Below, piece by piece: positions 10,649 to 19,143 of a stretch of DNA of 47,281 nucleotides. This DNA comes from an uncultured Saprospiraceae bacterium (GTDB taxonomy: Bacteria; Bacteroidota; Bacteroidia; Chitinophagales; Saprospiraceae). A model generated the notes under the pieces. That model ran no database searches, was not told the DNA's origin, and was given only the letters and a program-made list of their open reading frames with translations. Position 1 is the stretch's first letter. Every line of letters begins with the position of its first letter. The position numbers were made by a program, and so were the translations under genes. Location: the NCBI GenBank assembly GCA_938018185.1, contig CALIIW010000053.1, positions 1 through 47,281 of the forward strand. The letters are read 5' to 3'.

Positions 10649-10796
10649 AGAAAAAACTAAATACTAATTAATTGCTGTACAATAAGATATACAAAAGCTT
10701 TTAATGTGTTACTGATTTTACATAATGTGTTATCTCATTTTTGTGAATAATACTATATGAATAATTAAAAGCTATGTTCAAACGCCAACAAAGTTA
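10649..10796 (-). promoter_or_regulatory. Possible infB promoter and leader
   Basis: On the minus strand the element TAACTTTG (10796 down to 10789) matches the Bacteroidota -7 consensus TAnnTTTG; a matching -33 TTG at the usual spacing was not found. It would give a leader of roughly 130 nt before infB. The leader contains a perfect 10-bp inverted repeat (10696-10705 with 10764-10773) enclosing a 58-nt segment with two copies of AATGTGTTA. Whether this structure regulates infB is unknown. Confidence 0.4.
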
Positions 10797-10830
10797 AAGC
10801 AATTATATTGCAATGTTTATTAATTCGGTT

Positions 10831-10851
10831 AAAAAGGCCCAAAAGGGGCCT
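10831..10851 (-). terminator. Intrinsic terminator between nusA and infB
   Basis: Read on the minus strand, AGGCCC (10851-10846), a CTTTT loop, GGGCCT (10840-10835), then a T-run. It lies about 40 bp past the nusA stop and upstream of infB on the same strand, so it should end or attenuate the rimP-nusA transcript. Confidence 0.75.
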
Positions 10852-10890
10852 CTTTAGACCATCTTTATTTATTTTTTATCCGATAAGCCC

Positions 10891-12144
10891 CTATTTAGAG
10901 CTGTCTTCATCGAATTCAGATGCTAAAATCCTCAATACTTCATCCACGGTTTCTTCTTCCAAGTCAGTTCTTCTTAATAATTCTTCTTTACTAAGATCCA
11001 ATACTGATCTTGCACTATCGCAACCTATCCCTTTCAAAGCATCAATAACCCAGCCTTCCAATTCATCCATGAATTCGTCCAAATCTACATCATCTACCTC
11101 AAATTCATCTGTATTTCGGTAAACATCAATTTCGAATCCAGTCAATCTACTCGCCAGTTTAATATTTGTTCCTCCTTTACCTATGGCCAAAGAAACTTGA
11201 TCAGAATCTAAATAAACAGCTGCTTTTTTATCTTCGTAATCAATGTCAATATTAGTAACCTTTGCAGGAGTCAATGCTCTTTGAATAAACAAAGTATCGT
11301 TTGCTGTAAAGTTAACGATATCAATATTCTCGTTTTTCAATTCTCTAACTATACCATGAATTCTAGATCCTTTCATTCCTACACAAGCTCCTACTGGATC
11401 AATTCTATCATCATAAGACTCAACAGCAACCTTTGCTCTTTCTCCTGGAATTCTCACAATCTTCTTAATAGTAATCAAACCATCTTCAATCTCTGGAACT
11501 TCTTGTTCCATTAATTTTTCTAAGAATTTAGGGTCTGTTCTTGAGACAATAACAACTGGGTTGTTGTTTTTCATTTCCACAGATCTAATCACTCCTTTGA
11601 CGATATCTCCTTTTCTAAAGAAATCAGCTTTTATCATTTCATTTCTAGGAATAACCAATTCTGTTCCAGTGGCATCATCCAAGATCAAGATTTCTCTTTT
11701 CAATATCTGGTGAACCTCACCAACTATTATGTCCCCTACTCTTTCATTATACCTCTTAAAGACTTCGTCTTTCTCTAATTCCATTATCCTCGAAATCAGT
11801 GTCTGACGTGCAGCCATAATAGACCTTCTTCCAAAGTCTTCCAAAAATAACTGCTCATAACATTCCTCCCCTATTTCATGGTCATCATCAATATTCATTG
11901 CTTCTGACACAGATATCTGGGCTCTGTCATCAGTCACCTCTCCATCGTGTACGATTTCTCTTACCCTCCAAAGTTCAAGGTCACCATTGTTTGTATTTAC
12001 AATGACATCAAAATTATCATCTGAGCCATATTTCTTCTTTATCAAAGTTCGGAATACATCTTCAAGGACACGTACCATTGTAGGACGGTCAATGTTTTTC
12101 ATGTTTTTAAATTCCGAAAACGTATCTACTAAGTTTACTCCCAT
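10891..12144 (-). CDS. nusA: Transcription termination/antitermination factor NusA
   Basis: A 417-residue RNA polymerase-associated factor. The NusA N-terminal domain is at about 1-130, then an S1 domain (near 135-200, GDIVGEVHQI...VKGVIRSVE), then two KH domains. Family motifs seen are RIPGERAKVAVES, DPVGACVGMKGSRI and AIGKGGTNIKLASRLTG. The C-terminus carries one acidic helical segment rather than the two AR repeats of the roughly 495-residue E. coli protein, which is normal for the phylum. It starts 2 bp after rimP and is therefore translationally close to it. The assignment is certain. Confidence 0.97.
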   Translation of the reverse strand: MGVNLVDTFSEFKNMKNIDRPTMVRVLEDVFRTLIKKKYGSDDNFDVIVNTNNGDLELWRVREIVHDGEVTDDRAQISVSEAMNIDDDHEIGEECYEQLFLEDFGRRSIMAARQTLISRIMELEKDEVFKRYNERVGDIIVGEVHQILKREILILDDATGTELVIPRNEMIKADFFRKGDIVKGVIRSVEMKNNNPVVIVSRTDPKFLEKLMEQEVPEIEDGLITIKKIVRIPGERAKVAVESYDDRIDPVGACVGMKGSRIHGIVRELKNENIDIVNFTANDTLFIQRALTPAKVTNIDIDYEDKKAAVYLDSDQVSLAIGKGGTNIKLASRLTGFEIDVYRNTDEFEVDDVDLDEFMDELEGWVIDALKGIGCDSARSVLDLSKEELLRRTDLEEETVDEVLRILASEFDEDSSK

Positions 12145-12146
12145 GA

Positions 12147-12617
12147 TTAAAAATTCGTTTTTACGATAGCTTTGTTAATGTTATCAAATAAAATTTCTTT
12201 TTCAATAATTACTGTCTTTTTCTTCTTCCCTTCTTTGATCCTTTCCTTGTACTCCAATTTAATTCTGTCGTCATGAACTTCTGTTAATTCACCTAAAACA
12301 GATTCCCCTTCTATATCGAGCACCTCCATTTTACGACCGACATTCTTCACATATTGCCGCTTAAATTTCAACGGCCTGTCAGTTCCTGGTGAAGAAACTT
12401 CCATGGTATATTTTTCAGGCACTAGTTCCGCTTCTTCTACCATTGCTTCTAACTGTCTCGATATCTTTTGGCATTTGCCAAAGCTCATTCCAGAGTCTGC
12501 GTCTATAAAAACAGCCAATTTATGACTACTTGATAGGCTCATATCTACAAAAAAGCAATCCTCAAAACCTTCCATTTTGAATATTTCTTCTAAGAATGCT
12601 ATTATCTTATGCTCCAA
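12147..12617 (-). CDS. rimP: Ribosome maturation factor RimP
   Basis: A 156-residue protein needed for 30S subunit maturation. RimP motifs are visible: the VFIDADSGMSFGKCQKISRQLE segment of the N-terminal domain (written here in part), and EVSSPGTDRPLKF at the junction with the C-terminal SH3-like domain. The position directly upstream of nusA is conserved across bacteria. The start used is a TTG at 12617: no in-frame ATG lies between it and the upstream TAA, and the next internal methionine is too late. An intrinsic-terminator-like hairpin lies 25 bp before the start codon. Confidence 0.93.
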   Translation of the reverse strand: MEHKIIAFLEEIFKMEGFEDCFFVDMSLSSSHKLAVFIDADSGMSFGKCQKISRQLEAMVEEAELVPEKYTMEVSSPGTDRPLKFKRQYVKNVGRKMEVLDIEGESVLGELTEVHDDRIKLEYKERIKEGKKKKTVIIEKEILFDNINKAIVKTNF

Positions 12618-12641
12618 AATCAGTGTTTACCAAAATAAAAA

Positions 12642-12663
12642 GAGGGAACTAAATAGTTCCCTC
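12642..12663 (-). terminator. Hairpin with T-run just upstream of rimP
   Basis: A perfect 9-bp stem (GAGGGAACT at 12642-12650, AGTTCCCTC at 12655-12663) with a 4-nt loop. On the minus strand it is followed by TTTTTATTTT. It looks like an intrinsic terminator for a transcript coming from the 48-residue gene at 12955-13101, or an attenuator in the rimP leader. Confidence 0.7.
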
Positions 12664-12954
12664 CCGATCGAAAGTTGACGTAATATAAGGCATATTTATA
12701 TTAAATGCCAATATTTGACTTATTTATTATTAGCCAAGAACCATTTTACCCCCTAAAAAGCTATTTTACCATTTCTTCTTTAATGAATGGGAAACAATGT
12801 TGTTTAAAATTAAAATCCCCGATGACAAAGCCATCAGAGACATATCTTTAATTAGATTTTAGGTAGCTATATAGCTAGTACTCCAAAAATAAATTATGAC
12901 AACAATAACTTCAAATTTGCTAAAAGCATGAATTGGTTTTTCGTGTATTTGTTG
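12664..12954. other. Intergenic region upstream of the rimP hairpin
   Basis: 291 bp with no convincing gene. It holds a 14-bp palindrome TAGCTATATAGCTA (12864-12877) and a weak hairpin (12689-12709). A 25-codon minus-strand frame (12766-12843, hydrophobic then ending KKKW) is too short to call. Confidence 0.4.
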
Positions 12955-13101
12955 CTAATCAACTTCGTTGTCTTCTGCATTTACCTGCTCCTTTATTTTG
13001 CGTATTGCCTCATTTCTCATATCTCTCTGTTCTTTCCATTTTAAGTGTAGCTCCATTAATTCTCTTGCTAGACTTTTTGATTCCAATGTTTGCTCTTTCA
13101 T
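12955..13101 (-). CDS. Small charged helical protein, 48 residues
   Basis: A minus-strand frame from ATG at 13101 to TAG at 12955. The protein starts MKEQTLESKSLARELMELH and ends EDNEVD. It is dominated by Glu, Lys, Arg, Gln and Leu with heptad-like spacing, so a single amphipathic helix or short coiled coil is likely. There is no signal peptide and no cysteine. The even use of helix-forming residues over the whole frame argues against a chance frame. A hairpin with a T-run about 290 bp downstream could terminate it. I do not recognise a family, and function is unknown. Confidence 0.5.
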   Translation of the reverse strand: MKEQTLESKSLARELMELHLKWKEQRDMRNEAIRKIKEQVNAEDNEVD

Positions 13102-13386
13102 ATTTAATCAATTTTTGATGTTTATTTAATTGTTCTATTTTGACTAAGCAGAATAAATCTCATATTCATAATGACTTTGTCTACTTAGTGGTTTTAAAAT
13201 AATTGGCCATGAATAATATCTCGATTGTGTTTTCTCAAATATATTGCGAAACTGAATTGAATACTTCTTCAAAAAAGACAAGTTTTTATTCAAAAAGGAC
13301 ATTATCCTTGCTGAAACTAGACATTTTATATGAAGGTCTTATAAAATCCTATTCACAGCTTTCAATAAAAATTGAAACTTAATTAC
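13102..13386. other. Divergent intergenic region before mqnC
   Basis: About 285 bp, AT-rich, between the leftward 48-residue gene and the rightward mqnC promoter. I saw no additional gene. It should hold the promoter of the small gene, but no good TAnnTTTG element was seen for it. Confidence 0.35.
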
Positions 13387-13417
13387 TTGTTCCGTGAACT
13401 GTCAAAAGCTATCTTTG
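13387..13417 (+). promoter_or_regulatory. Bacteroidota-type promoter of mqnC
   Basis: TTG at 13387-13389 and TATCTTTG at 13410-13417 (a full match to TAnnTTTG), separated by 20 nt. The mqnC ATG begins only 10 bp after the -7 element, so the transcript would have a 5' leader of a few bases at most. Confidence 0.65.
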
Positions 13418-13427
13418 TTGTCTAATT

Positions 13428-14570
13428 ATGAATACAACTGATCTTTTACAAAAAGCCTTAAATTCTGAACACTTGAGTGTTGAAGAAGGCGTATTCTTAT
13501 TTCAGCAAGCTGCAACCCCTGATCTGATGCTTGTTGGAAATAAAATCAGACAAAAACAAGTACCAGGAGAAGTTGTCACTTGGATCATAGATAGGAACTC
13601 TAATACGACCAATGTCTGTGTGGCAAACTGCAAATTCTGTAATTTTTATAGAAGGCCAGGCCATGAGGAGTCATATATCACAACTATAGAGGAATACAAA
13701 CAAAAGATCGAAGAAACTTTTGATTATGGAGGGGAGCAACTCTTGCTTCAAGGGGGACATCATCCAGATCTTGGTTTGAAATTCTATGTGGATCTTTTCA
13801 AAGAATTAAAATCCCTTTATCCAAATTTAAAACTGCACGCTTTAGGGCCTCCTGAGATAGCTCACATTTCAAAATTAGAAAAAGCTTCTCACTCGGAAGT
13901 GCTATCCGCATTGAAGGATGCTGGTTTGGATTCACTCCCAGGAGCTGGTGCTGAAATTTTAAATGATAGAGTTAGAAGGCTGATCTCTAAAGGAAAGTGT
14001 GGTAGGCAGGAATGGCTCGATGTCATGAGGGCAGCACATCAATTGAATATCACTACCTCTGCAACGATGATGTTTGGTCATATCGAAACGGATGAAGAAA
14101 GAATGGAACACTTCGTTGATATACGTCAAGTACAAAGTGAAAAGCCTGCAGACTCAAAAGGTTTTCTAGCATTCATTCCTTGGCCATTTCAAGATGAAGA
14201 AACAATTCTTAAAAAAATAAAAAGAGCAAGAAATAATTGTACAGGAGATGAATATGTTCGTATGATAGCAATGAGTAGAATCATGCTGCCTAACATAGTC
14301 AATATTCAAGCTTCTTGGCTAACAGTTGGAAAGTCAGTAGCACAGGTTTGTTTGCATTCAGGTGCGAATGACTTTGGATCAATTATGATAGAAGAAAATG
14401 TCGTTTCGGCTGCGGGTGCTGCTTTTCGATTTACTGCTCAAGGAATTCAAGATGCTATCAAAGATGCTGGCTTTATACCAAAACTAAGAAATCAGCAATA
14501 CGAATTTAGAGCAGTTCCAAAAAACATAAAACAACAGGAACTGGATAAGGCAAGTATGATAGTAGATTAA
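13428..14570 (+). CDS. mqnC: Cyclic dehypoxanthinyl futalosine synthase
   Basis: A 380-residue radical SAM enzyme that cyclises dehypoxanthine futalosine in the futalosine route to menaquinone. The [4Fe-4S] ligands are Cys64, Cys68 and Cys71 (CVANCKFC, the CX3CX2C motif of the MqnC/MqnE/CofH group). MqnC-type segments follow: FDYGGEQLLLQGGHHPDLG, SLPGAGAEIL, TSATMMFGH and GANDFGSIMIEENVV near the C-terminus. The GGHHP and PGAGAE context fits MqnC better than MqnE. No other mqn gene is in the window, so the pathway genes are dispersed. The start is set by the family N-terminus and by the promoter immediately upstream. Confidence 0.93.
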   Translation: MNTTDLLQKALNSEHLSVEEGVFLFQQAATPDLMLVGNKIRQKQVPGEVVTWIIDRNSNTTNVCVANCKFCNFYRRPGHEESYITTIEEYKQKIEETFDYGGEQLLLQGGHHPDLGLKFYVDLFKELKSLYPNLKLHALGPPEIAHISKLEKASHSEVLSALKDAGLDSLPGAGAEILNDRVRRLISKGKCGRQEWLDVMRAAHQLNITTSATMMFGHIETDEERMEHFVDIRQVQSEKPADSKGFLAFIPWPFQDEETILKKIKRARNNCTGDEYVRMIAMSRIMLPNIVNIQASWLTVGKSVAQVCLHSGANDFGSIMIEENVVSAAGAAFRFTAQGIQDAIKDAGFIPKLRNQQYEFRAVPKNIKQQELDKASMIVD

Positions 14571-14595
14571 AAACGCACACTTCTTAAAATAAAAA

Positions 14596-14618
14596 GAGGC
14601 TAGATCTCCTCTAGCCTC
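14596..14618. terminator. Hairpin terminator after mqnC
   Basis: A perfect 9-bp stem (GAGGCTAGA 14596-14604, TCTAGCCTC 14610-14618) with a 5-nt loop, 26 bp past the mqnC stop. The downstream T content on the plus strand is moderate (TGTATTTT). The upstream A-run would serve the minus strand better, so it may act both ways. Confidence 0.65.
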
Positions 14619-14631
14619 CTTAGCTGTATTT

Positions 14632-14789
14632 TCCTATTTAAATTTACATTTGCCTTTATATTTAGTTTTATTCGATCGCAAGCTGTGTTAAAAACACTCG
14701 CCATAGCTACTGCTATGACTGCGTTTTTTGCCTTGCTTTCAATCGAATAATTCCAAAATCTTATACGGCAATGTAAAATATAAATAGGA
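14632..14789. repeat. 158-bp imperfect palindrome (MITE- or REP-like)
   Basis: The two halves are diverged reverse complements: outer ends TCCTATTTA / TAAATAGGA, then TTTACATTTGCC / GGCAATGTAAA, ATTCGAT / ATCGAAT, and a central perfect stem CATAGC-TACT-GCTATG at 14702-14717. The centre of symmetry is near 14710. The 65-codon minus-strand frame lying across it is explained by the palindrome and is not called. The shape suggests a mobile or folded intergenic repeat; no second copy was seen in the window. Confidence 0.7.
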
Positions 14790-15141
14790 TTAAACAACTT
14801 TCATTTCAATCTATTCACATTTTTTAATTGGCCTATAAATTCCAAAATTCAAAGTAAGTGCAAACAGCACAAACTTTAATTTTTAGAACATGGCTTCATA
14901 GATGAAGAGCAGAAAGGTGTTAAGGATACAATCTGTTAGGAAGCTTAGGCAAACTCCTTACAGGAGTAAGTCTCATCTTCATTTGGTTTGGTACTAAGGT
15001 TACACAGGATTCTGCTCAATCAAATAATCCTATAATCATTATAAGTACTGCAATTATAGCTGCTTTTAGATGAAAAATAAGGTTGAAATAGTATTTGGAT
15101 TGACCCAATTCTTATTTGGCTAGTCTCAGTTAGTACAATAT
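14790..15141. other. Intergenic region downstream of the LytTR gene
   Basis: 352 bp with no supportable gene. A plus-strand frame of about 50 codons (14924-15073) without an ATG encodes two hydrophobic stretches and could be a relic of a small membrane protein; a basic 30-codon frame overlaps it. Neither is called. Confidence 0.4.
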
Positions 15142-15882
15142 TTAAAAATCGAGTGCATTTAGCATATCATCTTTCTTCTGTTTACTCACCGGTATTAAAG
15201 TTTTGTCTTTAAGAATAAGACTGTGATCTGATTTGGAATAAGCTGTTATATAACTTGTGTTAACTAAATAGGATTGGTGAGATCTGAAAAATTGGTTGGC
15301 ATTTAGCTGAGCTTCAAAGTATTTTATGGTTTTTGAAGTAAGGAAAGTTTCCCCATTAGCCATATAAAAGTGTGTATAGTTACTTTCTGCTTTTAAATAT
15401 ACAAGATCGTCAAGGTCAATAAAAAGTGTTTTATCCTGTAAGTGTACAATTAACCTTTTGTTTTGAGTTTGCTCCAATCTAGAAATCAAATCATTCACCA
15501 TATCTGAATTTGAAGCCTTCTGTTTTTTATAAATAAACTTCTTGACTGCTTCTTTCAGATTTTCAACGTCAATTGGTTTTAGGATATAGTCAACTGCGGA
15601 TACTTTGATAGCATCCATTGCAAAATTTTGATAAGCAGTTGTAAAAATTACCTCAAATTCAGGCAAATGAAATTTATTCATAAATTCAATTCCAGTTATA
15701 TGAGGCATTTGGATATCTAAAAACAATAAGTCTGGGGGAGTTTCCATAACAGACTCCAGACCTCTTCTCGAGTCTTTAAACACGTTTTCAATTACTAATT
15801 CAGGGCAATGAATTTCTAATAATTTTTGAAGTACTTTGGCTGAGTTTACTTCATCGTCAAGAATGGCAACTTTGTATTTCAT
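15142..15882 (-). CDS. LytTR-family response regulator
   Basis: A 246-residue regulator. The receiver domain (1-120) has acidic residues Asp9/Asp10, phospho-acceptor Asp56 (LLFLDIQMP), Thr81/Thr82 and Lys102 in ILKPID. The LytTR DNA-binding domain (about 140-246) shows YLKAESNYTHFY and FFRSHQSYLVN, which are typical. It starts 6 bp after the histidine kinase gene and is therefore its cognate regulator. LytTR regulators bind direct repeats upstream of target genes; the targets here are unknown. The architecture matches the LytS/YehU-type two-component pairs common in Bacteroidota. Confidence 0.95.
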   Translation of the reverse strand: MKYKVAILDDEVNSAKVLQKLLEIHCPELVIENVFKDSRRGLESVMETPPDLLFLDIQMPHITGIEFMNKFHLPEFEVIFTTAYQNFAMDAIKVSAVDYILKPIDVENLKEAVKKFIYKKQKASNSDMVNDLISRLEQTQNKRLIVHLQDKTLFIDLDDLVYLKAESNYTHFYMANGETFLTSKTIKYFEAQLNANQFFRSHQSYLVNTSYITAYSKSDHSLILKDKTLIPVSKQKKDDMLNALDF

Positions 15883-15888
15883 AGGGGT

Positions 15889-18800
15889 TTAATGATAGGG
15901 TATGTAAACATTTACTATTGTTCCAGTAATATTTTCTTTATTATTTTCAAGATCGAGTATTTCAATCCTAGAAGATTGATCTCCCGTATTAAATTTTTGA
16001 TTTATCAGCTCGATTCTTTTTTGAGTTATTTTAATGCCATAAGATTTATGATCTGCATCTGTTTTTTGAATTTCTCTAGCTTTACGTCTTCCAATGCCAT
16101 TATCCTCCACCGATATTTTGATTAATTTGTTTTCAAGTTTGAGTACATCAATCGTAAGTTTTTTATAGCCATCTTTATGCATGAGCCCATGCCAAATGGC
16201 ATTTTCAACAAATGGCTGCAAAAGCATTGAAGGAATTTTTACCGTACTTGTTTTTATATCTGATGAAATATTGAATTCGAAATCAAAGGATTCATCAAAT
16301 CTCATATTCTCCAATTCAATATACAATTTAAGTCCTTTTAACTCATCTTCTAAAGAGACAAATCCACTTTCAGAATTCGTAAGAATATTTCTCATCAGTT
16401 GGGAAAATTTAACCAAATAACGAGAGGCAATCATTCCTTCTTCTTGTACTATGTAGTTATTGATAGAATTTAAAGTATTAAATAAAAAATGGGGATTTAT
16501 TTGTGCTCTCAATGCCTTCATTTCCATTTCAGAAATCTCTTTCTGATATTTATTCTTTACACGTTCTTTTTCTTTAAAGGCGTCCATTCTATATTTATAA
16601 ATACTATAAACTAATAAAATTGGAAGCAACACATATAAACCTTTCATCCACCAGGTTTGCCAAAATGCAGGTTCAATTTCAAAAGTGAATTCTGTAGAAT
16701 TATCTGACTTCATGCCATCATAATTAGCTGCTTTAACTTCAAAGGTATAGTCTCCTGGTTTTAAATTAGTATAAGTGGTGAATGTTCTATTTGTTGGCTT
16801 TGACCACTTATCATTATAGCCTAAAAGGCGATATTCATAATTTGTTTTATCAGGCACAGTAAATCCAAGAGCATTGTATTCTATTGACACCGCATTCTGC
16901 CCTGGCTCTAGGACCAATTCTTTTAAATATGGAAAATCTATTTCTGATTTTATGTTTTGTTTAAAGGATTGAAAGTTTGTGACAACTACTTTTGACTTAT
17001 GTGGATTATCTTTTAGTTTACTAGGCACAAAATAATTTAGTCCTTCTATTGTTCCAAACCAAAGCGTATCCTTAGTTTTTAAGTAAGCTCCTGTCATGAA
17101 TTCATTTGATGTTAATCCATCAAATTGGTTGTAAAATTTTTGTGAAAACTTCTTTTCTTCCATACTAAAGGACAAGCGATGTAATCCATTATTTGTACTG
17201 ACCCACATATTGGCATCGTCATCTTCAAGCATAGAACAAATGGCATTATTTTTCAACTGCCCATTTTCTACAGATGCATGGGCTAGGATATTAAAATCAC
17301 CATCCAATACATAGACGCCTTTTCCATCAGTTCCTAACCAATAAAGGCCTTGAGAAGAAAAGTGAATTGCTTTAGCAGCTATACCCTCTTCATTTTTCTT
17401 AGGGTACATTTTTTCAAAATCCTGCTTTGACTCTATCCATTTATATACACCACCTAATCTAGTAGACAAGATAATTTCTCCTTCGATTAAGTCAATGGTT
17501 TGTATGGTATTGTCTTCAAGAATGGAATTTTTATTATGTACCTGCCTAATGTTTTCACCATCAATAATGTAGACTCCACCTGCTCTAGTTCCAACCCACA
17601 ATCTCCCTATTGGATCTTTAAATAAATTCCAAACTACATTGCTAGTACTTACTTGTTCAGAAGTGGATTTTAAGGTAATGTGTTTTATTTTTTTTAAGTT
17701 ATCTATATCTAGAACTGATATACCTAATCCATTATGTCCGACATAAAGTTTGTCATCATCAGCTAAAAGATGTATCGCAGAGTTGCTGATCATAATCTCT
17801 GGAGTTTTTTCTTTGGTAAAATTCACCAATGTATTATTGGTAGGTGAAAATTTCCACAATCCAAGGTTTAGAGTTCCCAACCAAATGTCTCCATTTTTAT
17901 CTTGCTTAATTTTTCTGATCATTCGAAGATCAAAATCATCGTCAAACCTTTCTGGATTTAGGCTAGCAAATTTTTTGAGATAAGGATCATGAACCAAGAC
18001 ACCATATTGATCCGAGCATAACCAAATAACATCTTTCGAATCTATGCACATTGTGATGACATTTTCTGACCTTAGAGATTTTTTGCCCGGCACCTTGACC
18101 TCATAAACGTCCCACTTTTTTTCTTCAAAATTAAAATTTAATAAGCCCGACCTTTTGGTGCATATCCAAATTGACTTCTTTTTTTTATCGAGATAAATTG
18201 TGTTTATAAACACTGATTCTTTTTCTACATCAATGGGCAGTTCAATTTTTGTAAATGTTTTTTCTTTAGTTAAAAACTTATACATACTTCCAGATCTAGA
18301 CCCCATCCAAATATTGTTTTCATGATCCACTACAGATGTGACAAACAATTTATCTTTTCTTAATTTATTTTTAAAAACGGTTTGAGATTTGTCTTTCCAA
18401 TCTACATGAATGATATCCCCGTAATTGTTAACTAGATATAAGTTTTCTGAATCCGTATGAACAAGACCCGAAAAATACCAGGTTCTAGATTCTTTAAAGA
18501 GCCCAACATTTACAATCAAGCTGTCTTGAATCTCATAATCAGAATTGATCTTATACAAAGCTCCGCCACCTCTTAAGAGATAAATGTTTTCACCATATTG
18601 AGTCAGATTCCTAAAGGTGCCAAATACATCGTGGTCGATTTCTTTTACTATACTATTTGTTTTAGGATTGAATACTCTTAAGCCTATCTCATTCCTTATC
18701 CATAGATTTCCGTTTAAATCTTCATCTATAGAATAAATTCTATTATTGGGATCATCTGGCAAAGACACACCTTTTCGGAAGGTTTTAAATTGATGCCCAT

Positions 18801-19017
18801 CAAATCTATTAATTCCGTCATAAGTCCCTACCCAAACAAATCCTTTTTGATCTTCGTGGATACTTATAGCAACATTTGTGGATAGGCCGTTAGAGATATC
18901 AAATTGCACAAGGGGAAGTGCTTTAGCTATACTTTGCCCATAAAGTGGATTATTGATTATACCAATAATAAGTATAATCAGATATAAACAGGTGGTTTGA
19001 AAGTCAAGCTTGTACAT
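15889..19017 (-). CDS. Beta-propeller (Reg_prop) sensor histidine kinase, LytS type
   Basis: A 1042-residue sensor. A signal/anchor segment (about 10-27) is followed by a periplasmic region of about a dozen Reg_prop blades (repeated pattern such as GFVWVGTYDGINRFDG, NIWMGSRSGSMYKF, GRLWVGTRAGGVYII). A Y_Y_Y domain follows at about 690-775 (YEYRLLGYNDKW... GDYTFEVKA), then a transmembrane helix near 785-805. The kinase core is of the His_kinase type: His843 in NPHFLFNTLNS, FVENAIWHG near 935 (N box) and VEDNGIGRRKA near 985 (G box). Unlike the one-piece hybrid sensors used for glycan uptake loci, the receiver is encoded by the separate next gene. The ligand is unknown; no glycan-uptake genes adjoin it. 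Confidence 0.93.
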   Translation of the reverse strand: MYKLDFQTTCLYLIILIIGIINNPLYGQSIAKALPLVQFDISNGLSTNVAISIHEDQKGFVWVGTYDGINRFDGHQFKTFRKGVSLPDDPNNRIYSIDEDLNGNLWIRNEIGLRVFNPKTNSIVKEIDHDVFGTFRNLTQYGENIYLLRGGGALYKINSDYEIQDSLIVNVGLFKESRTWYFSGLVHTDSENLYLVNNYGDIIHVDWKDKSQTVFKNKLRKDKLFVTSVVDHENNIWMGSRSGSMYKFLTKEKTFTKIELPIDVEKESVFINTIYLDKKKKSIWICTKRSGLLNFNFEEKKWDVYEVKVPGKKSLRSENVITMCIDSKDVIWLCSDQYGVLVHDPYLKKFASLNPERFDDDFDLRMIRKIKQDKNGDIWLGTLNLGLWKFSPTNNTLVNFTKEKTPEIMISNSAIHLLADDDKLYVGHNGLGISVLDIDNLKKIKHITLKSTSEQVSTSNVVWNLFKDPIGRLWVGTRAGGVYIIDGENIRQVHNKNSILEDNTIQTIDLIEGEIILSTRLGGVYKWIESKQDFEKMYPKKNEEGIAAKAIHFSSQGLYWLGTDGKGVYVLDGDFNILAHASVENGQLKNNAICSMLEDDDANMWVSTNNGLHRLSFSMEEKKFSQKFYNQFDGLTSNEFMTGAYLKTKDTLWFGTIEGLNYFVPSKLKDNPHKSKVVVTNFQSFKQNIKSEIDFPYLKELVLEPGQNAVSIEYNALGFTVPDKTNYEYRLLGYNDKWSKPTNRTFTTYTNLKPGDYTFEVKAANYDGMKSDNSTEFTFEIEPAFWQTWWMKGLYVLLPILLVYSIYKYRMDAFKEKERVKNKYQKEISEMEMKALRAQINPHFLFNTLNSINNYIVQEEGMIASRYLVKFSQLMRNILTNSESGFVSLEDELKGLKLYIELENMRFDESFDFEFNISSDIKTSTVKIPSMLLQPFVENAIWHGLMHKDGYKKLTIDVLKLENKLIKISVEDNGIGRRKAREIQKTDADHKSYGIKITQKRIELINQKFNTGDQSSRIEILDLENNKENITGTIVNVYIPYH

Positions 19018-19143
19018 TCTCCCATTAATATAATTTTATTTTGCCAACCATTCAAAGCTTGCTTATTAATTGTTACTTATTAGTGAGTATTAGCTGCTTT
19101 ACACTGAGCAAGTAAAGATTTAAAGGTTGGAATTTTATCAAAA

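Noticed and set aside
12766-12843. 25-codon minus-strand frame with hydrophobic core and KKKW end
   Set aside because: Too short and without start or conservation evidence; kept only as a note in the intergenic entry.
14600-14797. 65-codon minus-strand frame after mqnC
   Set aside because: It lies within the long palindrome and hairpin; the open frame is explained by those repeats.
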